Positions 25,801 through 38,417 are shown, counted from the first letter of the stretch. The stretch: DNA of 64,000 nucleotides from Lateolabrax maculatus (GCA_031216445.1 CM062216.1:11187001-11251000); one strand, 5' to 3'. The notes: a model not told the origin generated them from the sequence alone. A program made the numbers and translations.

Positions 25801-28260
25801 TTTAGTGTAGTAAAGGCTTAATAACTTCTGCAAGCTTCGCTGCTACTGGAAAAGGTATTAATGTAGTTTCTCGTTATACATTTAGATGTTTGAATGTTGT
25901 TGTGCATCCACAGCTCAGATTTCAGAAACTATGAAATAATCTGTCTTCTTCATCTAACTTGACTAAATCTTGAATTATTCATTTGTAAATCTATTGGAGT
26001 CAAAGGTTCAGTACTTTTGTATATCACTTCGAATGATGTCACAGACCTGTACTGCTGTAGATTGTCCCTTTTTTTGGAATTGATTGAAGGTAGATGTATT
26101 TTTGTTGGATTTCTTTCCCCCCATAACACTGGATAGCAGTGTACAGTGCAGCTAAATTCACAGGGTCCTTCGGTCTATTTTGTTTTGCCTGTGAAGCCAA
26201 CTAAATTTATGATGTCGAGTGTGATAATCTAAAAATGAACCAAAGTGGTGTTTTAGCTGTCCAAATATGTATTCTAAAGGGAAAATGTAACCTTGAACAG
26301 AATTCAAATAATTGCTAAGGTATCGGGCCGATCAGCCTGTAGTTGTGAACAGGGCCGGGTCTTGCCCAGAGTTATAAATGGCAGAGCAGAGAACCAAGGC
26401 CATCCACAGGAAACTGAGACCAGTCCAGCATTGTGAGTGGCAGGAATTCAGATTTTGGATTTTTGCTTTGATATTTCATTCAGTAGGACATATATCCTTA
26501 GTGAGTAAAAAACAGGACTATGCCAATGGCTTTTGCTTAGAACATTAATGGACTTGAGCCCATTTTTTGCAGTTTTACCAAAGACCTGTACTGTTGTTGT
26601 TTCGTTTGTACTACATTTCATCCGTTTTATTTCACTAAGAACCCTATTGATTAAAAGAAAGGAATCACCTAGTACCTTAAATAGATAATGTTCATTAACA
26701 GTAATTAATGGCATCTTTTTCTATCTAAAGTTAGCTATAGTGTGTTGATACACAAATGATCAAAAATGCATGGGTCAGATCCTTACAAAATGTGTATTTG
26801 TATATTGGATTTTGTGTTAAGTATACATTGACGTTTATGGCAGGTTTGTGCAATACTGGCTAGCACATGCTGACCTTAAGCGAGGATTCAGTGTCAGTTT
26901 AATTGTTGTCTACAGTGAAGGAATGTCAAAGGTGAATGACATTTGTGCTTCTGAAGTGGCCATAAACTTCACTACAGTACTGTTTTGAAGTTAATTTTGT
27001 CTGTTGATTTTGCTTAACTACATAATCTCAATCACTTTGGAAATTGATGGTTATGCATTATATGCTGTTATGATAGGCCTACAGTGACTGTAAGGTGCTT
27101 TCTTTCTATTTGACTCTTTGTTTTCTATTTCTTTAAAGCAGTGGTCCAAATTAGTTTTTGGTTTATGTAAAGTTATGGGGACAGGTGATGATTGTCACAT
27201 GCATTAATGGCAGATACAGACCTAATTAAAACTGATTTGTTGTTATGGTAATTTGTTGTTGGCCCTCGGTCTCTCTAGTGGTCTACTTGCCCCAATTCAA
27301 GTTTTCTAAACAGAAATGAAACAAACTTGGTAAGCACAGCTTGCATTTCTTTACATGTCTTTAGATTTGGTAAATGTATGTCTAACGGACCAATTACACT
27401 TTCAAGTACATCTGTGCCTTTTAATAATTACACAATGTTGATTGGTATCAAGAGAATATGTCTCTGAGACAATGTTTGCTCTCAGTCAGATGACAAAATA
27501 TAATGTTTAATTAGAATCAAAATTCCAGTGCCTTACAATATTTTTGTGGACCACAATGTCTAAATGATCCTGTGCATTCAGGCCACTTGAGCTGAAAGGA
27601 ACAAGGCTAATCGAAGATTTGCTTCACCAGTTCTACAGGAGGAAGCAATGGTTATTATTGACTGATAATCGTCTGTCTCAGTCTGTATTTGCCATACCAT
27701 TTTAAAATAAAAAAATAAATAAAATAAACAGCAATACTTAACCATTGAATACACAATTTTGATCTCAATTAGTCATTTGGCACCAAAAACTCAAATGTTT
27801 GTAAGGAAAAGCACCAAATCGGAAGAATCTTGTAAATGAACTGTATTAGATGTTATCATTATGCTCTGCATTGGAATAGTTTAATCTATTTTGCATTATT
27901 GTTAGTTGTTGTGTTGTCTTTTTGTTTTTAATATTATGAAAATGGAGCCTGAAGATTTATGCAATCTTGTACATGTATATGATGTATGGAGCTGTTCAAA
28001 TTAAGTAAAATACTAGTGCAACAAGTGTTGTCAAAAGTAAATGATCTGAATGTGGAACCAGTTGTTCCATATACCTAATACTTAATAATTTCAGTAGAAA
28101 TGTTATTTTAACATTGAAGCCCTGAAATATTGAATGTATTGTTCTAAATTAGATATTCAATGAATAGGTCACTGGATATTATGGAGCGCAGTTAATTCAT
28201 TATGATGTAGCATCTAGTTGTGAACTGCTATTCAATAAAATTTATTAGAACTAAAACAAA
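22837..28260 (+). other. unkl: Probable long 3'UTR of unkl
   Basis: After the unkl stop codon (22834-22836) there are about 5.4 kb of AT-rich sequence with no supported reading frame before a clear AATAAA at 28234-28239. UTR-like features include poly-A and poly-U runs (25467-25490, 25727-25760) and a Pumilio-type TGTATATA at 25064. Earlier poly(A) signals may give shorter isoforms. That the whole stretch is one 3'UTR is inference from the lack of other genes and from the convergent neighbour dnaaf8. Confidence 0.5.
28234..28239 (+). terminator. unkl: Candidate distal poly(A) signal of unkl
   Basis: A canonical AATAAA lies about 5.4 kb after the unkl stop and about 0.6 kb before the convergent dnaaf8 poly(A) signal. 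It is the last plus-strand hexamer before the neighbouring gene that looks functional, with T-rich sequence downstream. Confidence 0.45.
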
Positions 28261-28852
28261 TGCAAGTTTTCAAGTTTCTATTTCTCAGCATAATGCATAA
28301 ATATAAGGAAAGAAATGTTTTCTCAGGGTCATACAGTGATTTAATAGAGAGCGTGTTAAATCTGAGGAAACTGCATTTCATGGATTTATTTACCTAATTG
28401 TCAGTGGGTTTAGACATTATTTATAGATTCAAAAATATGTCCCTTATTTTGTGACAACCTGTATGGATATGTAGGAAATTCTCTACTGATAATTGTAGAA
28501 ATTATTCTGTTGGTATATTGATATTTTTTGTGTTGTGAACACAAAAATAGTTGCAAGTCTTAGAATACTAGATATTTGTTTTCTACATTGAGGATTGTGT
28601 ACCGCATATTTTATGTAGTGTATTACTAGTTTGTTAACACTTGTTAAATTGTTACACTACAGTTATGCAATGGTTTACAGAGTTCACAAAATTATTTTTA
28701 TCATCTTGAGAATTAAAATAATTTTTCATCTGAAATGTGTGAATACTCTTTGTCTCAAATGCAATTTACAGTATAAAGTTCTTAAAATACTGCTTGTGCC
28801 TCAAAAGTCAAGTGGACAGGACTGTAAAGGTGAGTTTTAGGAAAACAAAACA

Positions 28853-28858
28853 TTTATT
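28853..28858 (-). terminator. dnaaf8: Candidate poly(A) signal of dnaaf8
   Basis: The minus strand reads AATAAA here (TTTATT on the plus strand), about 170 bases after the dnaaf8 stop codon at 29026-29028. This implies a short 3'UTR, in contrast to the long one inferred for the convergent unkl. Confidence 0.5.
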
Positions 28859-29025
28859 ACAATACAATGACTTAAAATAATTTATATTATCTAAAACAAG
28901 CCTCTCCTGAACAGTTATTTTTAGTTATTAATTATACATTTCATTTTTCAGAGCAAATGTATCATGAAAATGCCAACTGATGTAGCTTAACCTGTGGAAA
29001 ATGTGCTTCTGCACCTATATGAACT

Positions 29026-32000
29026 TTATGGCACAATGCAGCTCTCCAGAGACAAGGCATCAAATAGGTAGTTTATCAGCTGCTCAGCCTGGAGGAGAGA
29101 TCACAATATAAATAAGTTTAAAGGTTGATAAACAATGAAAAAATATATGCAACATTACATAAAACAATATACAATTTATGTTAATCTTTTAATAGTAAAT
29201 ATGGGCTTTGAAGAAAAAGCTGAATTCATGATTTACCTCCTCCTCACTCTCGGGGTAGATGATAATTTCCCCCACTGTTTGTAGGTCTGACCTCTCCTTG
29301 TAAAGACTAGTGGAACAATGAAAAAATTACTTTTATGTAAATATTCTACATTAATGCACAATTGATTTGAGTTGTCTTTTTCCAAACCTTTCGAGGATCG
29401 AGTTAAAGCGGGACACAATCACTTCCCCTTGCAGAGCCACGATGAGAAAGGGTGCTGTGTGTAGATGAGCCATCTTTTAAAGACACAAGAGACCAGGGAT
29501 AATCAACATCTGGTTGCTCTCTTTGTAAGACAGTGAGCTCTAAAGCAACTTATTTCAAAGCCCAACTTCTCACCTTCTCATTTCCTCTTGAAGACGCTTT
29601 CAGAGTCTCAGCAATATGTTTCCTCTGTACATTATCCAGTTTGCTCATCCTTCCTGCCACCAGATGGCAGCCTGACCTCAGCAGCTCATCCAGCACGTCC
29701 AGCTGGGATGGCCCTTGGCTGAGGGGTGGAGCGTTTAATGGAATCAGCAGACAGGTTGTCTGCCAGGGAGCACTGGGTATCAGGGACCCTGGTACCAATA
29801 AACAAGCAAAACAGGACATTTGTTTTCTGCATGGTTTACAAAGGTCATCTGGAACTGAGTCATATTTCAACATCCATTCCAGAGGAGTCCCAGCCAAAGT
29901 CACAATAAATGATTAAATAATTTAAAGGGATCCATTTTGCTTTAATAAATGATTGAACCATGCCATTGGTCAATGCTTTTGTAATGACGTGCATTCCTGT
30001 GACTGCAACCTGAATATAGGGCATAGCTTAGTTCTGTAGAGAATTTCCAAAAGTGCTCTTAACAAAAGTTATCAACAGATATAATTGTGTGTGAAAATAA
30101 AACCAGACCAGAAAGTAGTCCAAACCTCCATTTGGCCTCGATGCCACTGAAGGTGATAGACATTTCTGGGCCACAGGGGCCAGCGAGCAGCTCTGTTCAC
30201 GCTCCACGGAGGCTAAAGGGTCCGAGCACATGCTGAGTACCTGAAACAAGACACCAAGCACAAACACACAATGTCTGTCTTTTATCAGTCTGAAGAACAG
30301 CCCAGGTACCAAGTGTGTGACATGCATACCTGCTCCTGTCTCACTGTGCTGGTCTCAGTGCAGCAGAGCCCATCTGGAAAAAGCCTCTTCACATCCTGAA
30401 TTGCTTTCTGATATGATCCCGATCCTATGATAAAAATCGGTTAACGACATTTTAAACGTACAGTAAGGAAAGGCAAATTTATTGTATAGCACATTTCATA
30501 CACACAAAGTGCACTAGTAGCATATTGAGCAGTCCTGTTCTTGTATGTGTACCAGTGTGCAGTACAGGGCACTGACCATAGATGCCATTGTATGAATTAG
30601 CCATGCCATGACAGGTTGTCCGCAGGGATGAGTCCTCTTGGCCCAGCTCGTCTAGCAGCCTCCTCACTGCGTTCTCCCCCTCAAGGCAGAGAGCCAGTGA
30701 GGAGCCGGAGCACAAGTACTCCACATGGGCCTCCAAGTCTGCCGGGTCCTGCTCACAACAACGAACACTGATGAATCATCAAAGGCTTATTTTTTGCATG
30801 AAAGGGAAGCTTATTTCTCAGTCAGATAATCATTCTCAGTTACACTTTCTGCAGGCAGTAGTGAGGTAGCACTGCTTTTGTCCAGGGTCACTACACGCAG
30901 GCCCACCAACGCGAGGCCGATCTGCTGGAGGTTGCGGACTATTTTAGCCAGAGCACGATTCCAGACTCTTGGCTTGACCAGGCACACAGTGAGCAGCATC
31001 TGTGGATCTTAACAGAAAATTGGCTTATTACCGGTATTAGTAATAATAAGTAATATTTTGGGTTTAATTCCTCAATTTTATACAATGAAAAAAATGTTCC
31101 TCTAGTGAATTACAATATAGGGTACATCAGTTAATGCCAGAAACAATATCAAACAACTTCAAAGTGGTTGAAACACACAAGTCTATGGAAGCCCATAGGG
31201 GATTATATTAAAATAATCGTGTAAACTTGAAAATTTAAATGTAATTCCACAATAGCATAATACATTTCCACATATGTATGTGTTATTTGAGTAACAATTA
31301 AAATGAAAATGCAATAATCCTTTCATTTTCCTTTTCACATACTGTATGGCTGTTTTCTGATCATATTAAAATGAAAATGAAAAAGCTGCTCGACATAACT
31401 GGATGTCCATACGAGTATGTGAAAATGAAAATGCTAATTGGATTATTGTACTTTAAATTTAATTGTTACTCAAATAACACATGCATATGGTTAAAATTAT
31501 AATGCTATTGTGGAATTACATTTTGATTTTCAAGTTTACATCATTTTAATATAGTCCTAGACTGTATGCCTATTTCTTTTTAAATGTTGTGATAGGCTCA
31601 AATACTCTAATCAAGCAATTAGATTTTAGACTTTGTATCTGATTGCATGTTTTATACAGCACTCAACAAACTTACCAGGAATCATCTCGTGTTCAAAGAA
31701 GAAGAGGGAGGCTTGTCTGAAAGCCACTTCAGGTGTGGGTGACATCAGGACACCGTGGTTACCAGGGTAATCATGTGGTAGGAGCTTCCTCAGTGAAACA
31801 AAAGCATCCACTCGTCTCAGAGCACACACTAGGGCAGGAGAGGACATCAGATTGTCCAGGCTGTCGTGATAGAGCTGCTCTCCCACCTCGTATGGACTCA
31901 GTTCTTGAGCCTGAAGTCGAGTCAACGCAGGCAGACACTTCAGGCCAAGCAGCACGAATCCTGCATGTCGCACATCACCTTGAATACAAATTCAAAAAAC

Positions 32001-35000
32001 ACTAATAAATAAAGAGGTGGTAAGGTCAGAGAATTCTAAAGAACTAATTCACTCACATACTTACTTATCTGTTCATTTATTAAACTGTGTAGGCTGCTGT
32101 GTGTATTTCACAGTGTATTTAGCTTGTTTACTGCCACCCCTGCAAAACCCAGGACAGGCTGTGCTTTCAGAAATGCAGTTGAACTTCACCCACCTTCTGG
32201 GCCTTCTGTCAGCACTCTGTGTAGGAGGCTCAGGCCTTGGCTCATGTCCTTCCCACACAAGGTCAAAATCACCACCTGCTCCGTGTCAGAGTTGGACGAC
32301 CACTTCTGATGGGACAGGATCACACCAGAAGGATCTGGCACTGCCCACATACACCTAACTACAAAAAAAAAAAAGATACGTAAGAAACATAAAGGGCAAC
32401 AGCAGAGGAGCGTCTACTAGAATCTTTACTGAGACTGAACACACAGTGCTTACCAAAGATATGGAACAGGTTACTGCTGTAAGGCAAAGTGTGGAAACAG
32501 AAGCTTGGCTCTGCCGTGGAAACACCATCAAGTCTGGATTGGATGCAACCCAGAAGCTTTTGTGCCTTAAATTCTCTCATTAGGGCTGAAACCACATGGC
32601 AACTGCAAGGTTATTTTATTGCCAAAGAAAAACGTTTTTTCCGCAATATTACATGCAAATGTCTACATTTCATATAATTCATGGAGATGATTTATGCTGT
32701 AGATATAATTTGAGATTGAATTCAGACCTGCTGGCAGACTAACACTGTGGTGCGTCGCATTTTCTTTCCTCAGTAACAACACCAGACAGTGAGACGGCAG
32801 CTCCAACTCCTTCTGACCCAGGGTCATAGTATGTGGACTGCAGAACACATGTGCCTAGAGAAAACATACACAGGCTTCAACACTGTGAGGAAATAGAAGG
32901 AGAAATCTGTGTTTCCTTAGACCCAAAAAGGTGGAAAATTGGCCCACAGTTAGAAATGCATTTGCTGCAAACAAGTTGTCTGCAGTAAATGGTGAAGTTT
33001 CCTACAAAGCAAACAGTATATAATATAAAATATATCATCATTACAAAATCAATTATTGACTTATGTCATTAGGCTCAAGAAAATCGTATCCTATCTTCTT
33101 ATCCTTCATTGTTGTCATACATTGTTCCTCTGAACGACTAAACTCTGACTGAGTGTCTTGTAGTTCTACCTGCGGGTTGGTGAGTCCAAGGACAGCAGCT
33201 CCATTGCTCTGAAGCTGCAGCCTCTGCAGGCCACTCAGACTAAAGCCTCTGCGTTCACAAACTGCCAAAACTTGGCCGTAGCACCGCGGAGGCACGACGG
33301 GCGACACCACGAGGAGTAAGTCAGCTGTGCAGGGGGAGAGAAGGATTAGCAGCTCCACTCAAGTCTGAATCTTTGATCCTTGCGGCAAACAAAATTTCCC
33401 TCAGGACAGCAAAGATGAAAGCTGAAAATGAAATGTGGACACAAGCCAGTTTCCCCCCCTTGTGACCGTTGTGGTTAATTGCTGAATCACAGTACCTTTC
33501 ATTGTAGCACACAGAAAGGAAGTCGATCTGCTTAAATTGAACAGGCTGCCGCCGATTCTACAAACAAAAGTGAGGGTGACTGATTATAACATTATTAAAA
33601 GAAAAGAAACAGTGTCACATTAAAAAAAAGGGACTGTGCTTGAATACGAACTAAGTAAACCCTCTTGGCTCTAAGGGATTTCAGATATAAAATGTCCTGA
33701 TGAAGATAAGTCTCTACCATCTGACAGTACAAGTCACTTAGCGAGTGAAAAGTAAAACTTCAAAAGTCAGTTTCATGAGTTGCACAGTACTTTTTTTAAA
33801 TTGCTTGTACTGTAGGTATTAGTGAAATGAAGCTCAGTTTTTAACTTTTATTTTAAATTAAATATTTAGATTAACTTGAAAAACAAAAACATTGTTTATC
33901 CACAGTTAACATTAAATACTTAACTCAAACCCATACCTTTTACAGACAACGTAAATAATATCACTGACCAATGATGTTTTTGCATTTTGCGATTTTGAAA
34001 ACAAACCTATTCAGAGGTTGGGTGGGATTCTGTGCACATCGTCCTCTAAGTCTCCCTGAAAACCACAAGCACAGCTCCCTGTGGACTTGACTGGCCAGCC
34101 GAGGGGCGTAGAACAGCGGAGGTACTTGACTTCTGCAGTCGAGAGGGCTGAGAGAAGTTGGAGCCGTCTCTCTGGGCAGCAGAGGATCTACGGAGCTGGT
34201 TAAATCTTTCAAAACTGAGCGGGCCTGAGGACCTCGAACAGCTAGGGCGAGAACAGACTGGCGAGTCTCATCAGTCCTCTGGATCAATGGGGCAACACCT
34301 ATGAATCACAGGGAGAGTTTTTAAAGACTATTTTTAACCATTGAAGACACTGACCAAGGCCCTGGACCACAGTTGGCTCCAGGACACACACAAGAGCAAA
34401 GAGTATTTTATGACCAGATGGCTTTAGTTATGTCCTACCAGCACTGTCACTCAGGAACCTCTGTGGTGGATAAAGGAGCCTCAGACCACACACGTCGAGT
34501 CCCGAGTCGAGAACAAGCTGGAGTGTGTAGTGTGTTATGACGGGACGTAGAAAGAAAGCTTTGCACCCCAGGGCAACTGATACCTACAGTACAACAAAAA
34601 TGAGAGGAAAGTTAACACGTATTAACTTATTCCCCTGATTCGGTGCTTCCTAGGATCAAAACAAAGCTGTTAAAAAAAGAATGATTACTACTACAAGGTG
34701 CACTTTTGAAGGACAACTTGCTCACCTCGGTGTGCAGCTCTTGTGTGGTCTCCGTCCCCTTACAAACACGCTCCGGAGTTTCCACAGTCTGCCAGTAAAA
34801 CCCTGGACTGAGACCAAATGTCCTATCTATAACCTGAAACACAAAGCCGAGGGAACAGATCCCGGTCAACAGAATGCCAAAAACATGTAAGTGCTTGAAA
34901 GTATATTAAATCACAGCCTGCGGCGCAAACCACCTTTTTGTTGGAGGTGGTAGAGATGAAACAATTTAAACGGGAAGAGGGCAGATGGATGAGTGAGGCG

Positions 35001-37915
35001 CAGTCTTGTGTCGGCAGCAGGTTTTTAAGTTGAGGTAGCCAGCGGGCAACTACACTGAGTGAGGTCTCAGAGAGGAACCTGCAGACGTGGTTAGAGAACG
35101 TTGGATGGATGTCTATGTCCCTTTTCTACAAAACACACAAAAAGAAGAACAGCATCAGCACTTAGGTGATCAGACAATGCAAAGCCTAAAGAGTAAGTGT
35201 GTTTTTTTTTTTGTATTCATCCTTGGCGTGTAACAGTGACGAACCACAGCTAAAACATGCAGAGCCAGTCCATCTTCTGTCCACAGCTGCTGAAGCCCCG
35301 CTACCCAGAATGGGACCTTTGCGTCAGCCTCATCTTCATCCCTGCGTGGGTCTGGGCCAACCTTATTAACACATTAACAAGCGACCTTTACATGGTGAAG
35401 CATGAACTCAGTCTTACAAATAAGAAATGTTGGCACACATGAGGAGACAGAAACCCACTGCTCACTAACCAAAGACAGGAACCAAGCCACCAAAGTGTTG
35501 TAGATGTGTGATTTGGTTGCAGATGTATACAGATGTTTTCTCCTCCCATGAGCCCTGTCTCCAACCATGCCAGGACTGGAGAGGCCGACGATCAGCAGCA
35601 TACACTCCTTACTTTCAAGATCTGCTGGTAGTGCACTGATTGAGTGTAGATCAGATGCCTCCTGAAAAACAAGTCATAATAAGTGTAGGCCGTCTTTTTA
35701 GTTACTTTAAATTTGTCAAAGTTTTTGTGGCACTTACTAAATCAAAAAGAACATCAGTTCTTTCAGCAGCTGGCTGCTTCCGGTTGACAGATTGGGTTGG
35801 ACGATGTATTTCCAGTTGCTCAAGAATTTGCTGGTGTTGTTGGTGCTGTGATGTCTGCTTAACGTGTTGCTTCTGTTGGTCACTAACAAAAACACTGTCA
35901 TGGTTAAAACATTGTGTTTATTGTCAATGATGTGCTGAATGAGTAAAGAAAAACAAAAAAAAAACATACTTCTGCTGCTTTGTTCCTTTAGTTGTACTTT
36001 GCTGAGTTGTCGGTGGGATTTCCGTTTTCGGTTTTCTGCACTCAGTCTGCGCATGTGAGGGTTGTTTGTCTTCGCGCAGGTTGTGAGACTTATGGCTGCA
36101 TGTAGACTCCACAGGCTGGGGTATCTTCTCTTTAGGTTCTTCTGCTTCCTTCCCTTGCACTGAATATGGAGGATCTGTACATTTATTGGGGTATTTATTC
36201 CCATTTCTATTCATCTCCCTTATTTTCTGAAGCAACATACTCTTGCCAGTCACCTCCCTGGAAGCAGAGAAACGACAATATGAACCGAAACAAAATGTGC
36301 TCGGCTGAAGCCTGACGAATGTTTCAAATGCAGGATATATTCACCTGTCCCCCGTCCGTGATCCAGTATGAACTTTAAGATTGGGTTTCTTTGCAGGTGG
36401 TGTTTCCCGGTGAGTGTTGTGTTTGGCTGGCGATCTAGACTCTGGTGAAATATTTGGGGAATTTCTTGGTGTTTTTACTGAAGGATCAGGGCAACGCAGG
36501 TCCATGTAAACAGTGGGACATTCCTGGTGGCTCTGCTGAAACTCTGCCGCCATCCTTTCGGATGATTTGTTCCACAGATTATTCTGTCTGCATGAAAAAG
36601 GTGATTATTATTCTTATTACCTCACACATTTGGTCACAAAACCTCAGCAGTGATTTGACTTACCTGGTGTGGTTTGGACTTTTCACAGGCTCTGACACAG
36701 ACATGGATGACTGGCTCCTACAGAGAGCAACCAGTCTCTCCATTATTTTCTCCTCGGACCTGACCTTGTCCCCATCTACGAACAAAAATCGGGTCAAAAC
36801 TATGAAGCAAGACAGTAAATTAGTAATGCACATTATTAAATAAATAAACCCCCATAAATGATACACCCCTCAATTGTTCACTATAGCTTGCTACAGGTGT
36901 GTGTGTGTTGCTTTACCTGCAGGTGGTTTCGCAGGTTTAACTGACACACACTGTTGCAGAGGCAGCCCATACTCTTTCAGATTTTGGAGGGCGTCATCCA
37001 AATCCCACCGGTCAAGCCTCTGAAACCAGTATTTTTTTCGACGAGGAGAATGTTTACCTGCATCAACCATAACCGGCGAAGACTATCCTTAACCAAAAAC
37101 CAAACTCACCGCAAATGAGAGAACGGGGAAACCCTGGTGAGACTCTGTGTTGTCCACGTTTGCTTCTACAGAGGCATCCGGCTTGGCTCCGTCCAACTCC
37201 ACAGTGCCTCTGTCACAAGCATCCGCCTTTAAACGGTGGAACAGGAAAAAGAAGGGAAAGGAAAGGGCGCAGATTCAGCGTACGCCATGACACCCCGGCG
37301 TGCTGTGCATTAACACAACCCACCTCAGCATCCGCGTCAGGGCGCCGTGCACCCCGATGGGTCACAGTAGTGCCTGCTGCAACTTCATCATCATCATCAT
37401 CATCCCACCTCTCCTCTGACCAGCACCTCTGTGCTGCAGGTTTCAACAGCCCCTGGTTGAGGAAGCACATGACACACAGGCACACACACAAATGATCACC
37501 AGTCATGTTTGTCCAGAGATTACAACCATTACCACTCGTGGGTGTGAGTCTGCATATGCTGTAAGTTAACCAACCGACCTCTGGTTCATCATCGCCCGTT
37601 GAAAACCCGTCGATGTCTTCAGGGACCTCCAGGGACAGACCAGCCGGCCTTTGATAAACGGTGACGGTCTCTTCATTCTCGGACTGTAACGTTGAGAGCG
37701 ACCATTACATTATCTGGTGTCATTTGTATTTGTGAACGCTTTGTGGTTTTCAGTCGGCGGACTTTAGGTTAGCTACGAGTTTTCAGGAAGAAGAAGAAGA
37801 AGAAGAAGAAAGAAAGAAAAAAACGTACCGAGGAAGAATCGCAGTCGATGGTCGGTATGTGTGGCCGCACTCTCTGCACAATTGCTTCCCAGCACGACGT
37901 GCGGCTCAGCTCCAT
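29026..37915 (-). CDS. dnaaf8: Dynein axonemal assembly factor 8, long form with NDK-like repeats
   Basis: Reading right to left I find 29 coding exons that keep frame: 37829-37915, 37579-37683, 37324-37452, 37110-37226, 36917-37019, 36664-36775, 36345-36587, 35970-36257, 35738-35882, 35466-35661, 35245-35351, 34934-35125, 34726-34833, 34439-34583, 34007-34298, 33496-33557, 33170-33324, 32728-32854, 32454-32585, 32194-32358, 31676-31978, 30844-31007, 30577-30748, 30330-30424, 30126-30240, 29574-29788, 29388-29473, 29237-29306, 29026-29088; about 1430 residues. Exons 1-9 (about 443 residues) match human DNAAF8 (C16orf71/DAAP1): WEAIVQRVRPHIPTIDCDSS, RWDLDDALQNL, KIMERLVALCRSQSS, CPTVYMDLR and SMLLQKIREMN. 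The family acts in cytoplasmic foci where outer-arm dyneins of motile cilia are pre-assembled. Exons 10-29 (about 990 residues) have no human counterpart and resemble five or six degenerate NDK domains (LTVCLVKP; LALCLEGENAVRRLLDELG). The NDK catalytic His is not kept, so a structural role is more likely. The exon 11 donor (35244) is weak; other junctions are good. It could also be two genes, but only a 76-base gap separates exons 9 and 10. Confidence 0.85.
31198..31557. mobile_element. Palindromic non-autonomous DNA transposon (MITE)
   Basis: This 360-bp element lies in the dnaaf8 intron between exons 31676-31978 and 30844-31007. It is almost wholly an inverted repeat. The left half contains TGTAATTCCACAATAGCAT and GTTATTTGAGTAACAATTAA, and the right half contains the same phrases in reverse complement. 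The termini are GGGGATTATATTAAAAT and, inverted, GGACTATATTAAAAT, flanked on both sides by TA. Palindromic arms plus a TA target site suggest a Tc1/mariner-related MITE. No coding frame is present. Its RNA could fold into a long hairpin. Confidence 0.75.
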
Positions 37916-38060
37916 GGTCCCCGGGCCTGCAGGTCGGTGTCGGTGTGTTTCTGAGGGGACGACACGGTCCGGGTCCCTGGTCCGAGGAGCCTCGGTTACC
38001 ACGGCAACGGGACGCTTTTTCCGCGCAGCACGTGCGCCTCTCGTCAACAGTGTTGCCTTC
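37590..38060 (-). promoter_or_regulatory. dnaaf8: CpG-rich promoter of dnaaf8
   Basis: CpG density is raised from dnaaf8 exon 2 across the start codon (37915) to about 38060, then falls abruptly into A-rich and (GA)n sequence. No TATA box is seen. The X-box at 37995-38008 lies inside. A GAA/GAAA tract in intron 1 (about 37790-37820) interrupts the island. A divergent plus-strand transcript could start here too (see the candidate exon at 38418-38478). Confidence 0.65.
37995..38008. promoter_or_regulatory. RFX X-box motif
   Basis: GTTACCACGGCAAC is an imperfect palindrome fitting the X-box consensus GTNRCC-N(0-3)-RGYAAC, bound by RFX factors that switch on motile-cilia genes together with FOXJ1. 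It is 80 bp upstream of the dnaaf8 ATG. This is the expected position and class of regulator for a dynein assembly factor. The sequence match is direct; occupancy is inferred. Confidence 0.7.
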
Positions 38061-38199
38061 AGGTGCTGTCAGAAATCTCAAATCACAGTCGCGCAACAAA
38101 AAAAAAAAAAAAACAAAACAAAACAAAAAAAACCCACCAAAGAAGCGTTTACCCCTCAACGGGCGATTAGTTTACAGACCTCCTGCTGTGACTTTCCAC

Positions 38200-38221
38200 G
38201 AGAGAGAGAGAGAGAGAGAGA
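38200..38221. repeat. (GA)n microsatellite
   Basis: This is a run of about ten GA units just upstream of the dnaaf8 CpG island and could vary in length. Near 38100 a long A-run with AAAACA units also occurs. Confidence 0.85.
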
Positions 38222-38417
38222 CATGATCGAGGTGTTAAGCTTAGTACTCTGTGCATGTGCAGCGTGCATACATGAGTAAATCCACTGTCTGAACATACTA
38301 GACTTGTGGTTTATTGACATGTAACCTGAATTCTCTAATGCTGAATGCTTAGTAAAAAAAAACTTGACAGGCTAAAGTGATTTATCTCTATTATATCTGT
38401 GCCTGTCTCTTTTGCAG

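Noticed and set aside
29026..35661. Treating exons 10-29 as a separate NDK-family gene
   Set aside because: The gap between exons 9 and 10 is only 76 bases with matching phase-0 splice sites. I see no poly(A) signal, promoter or start codon context there. Kept as a stated alternative.
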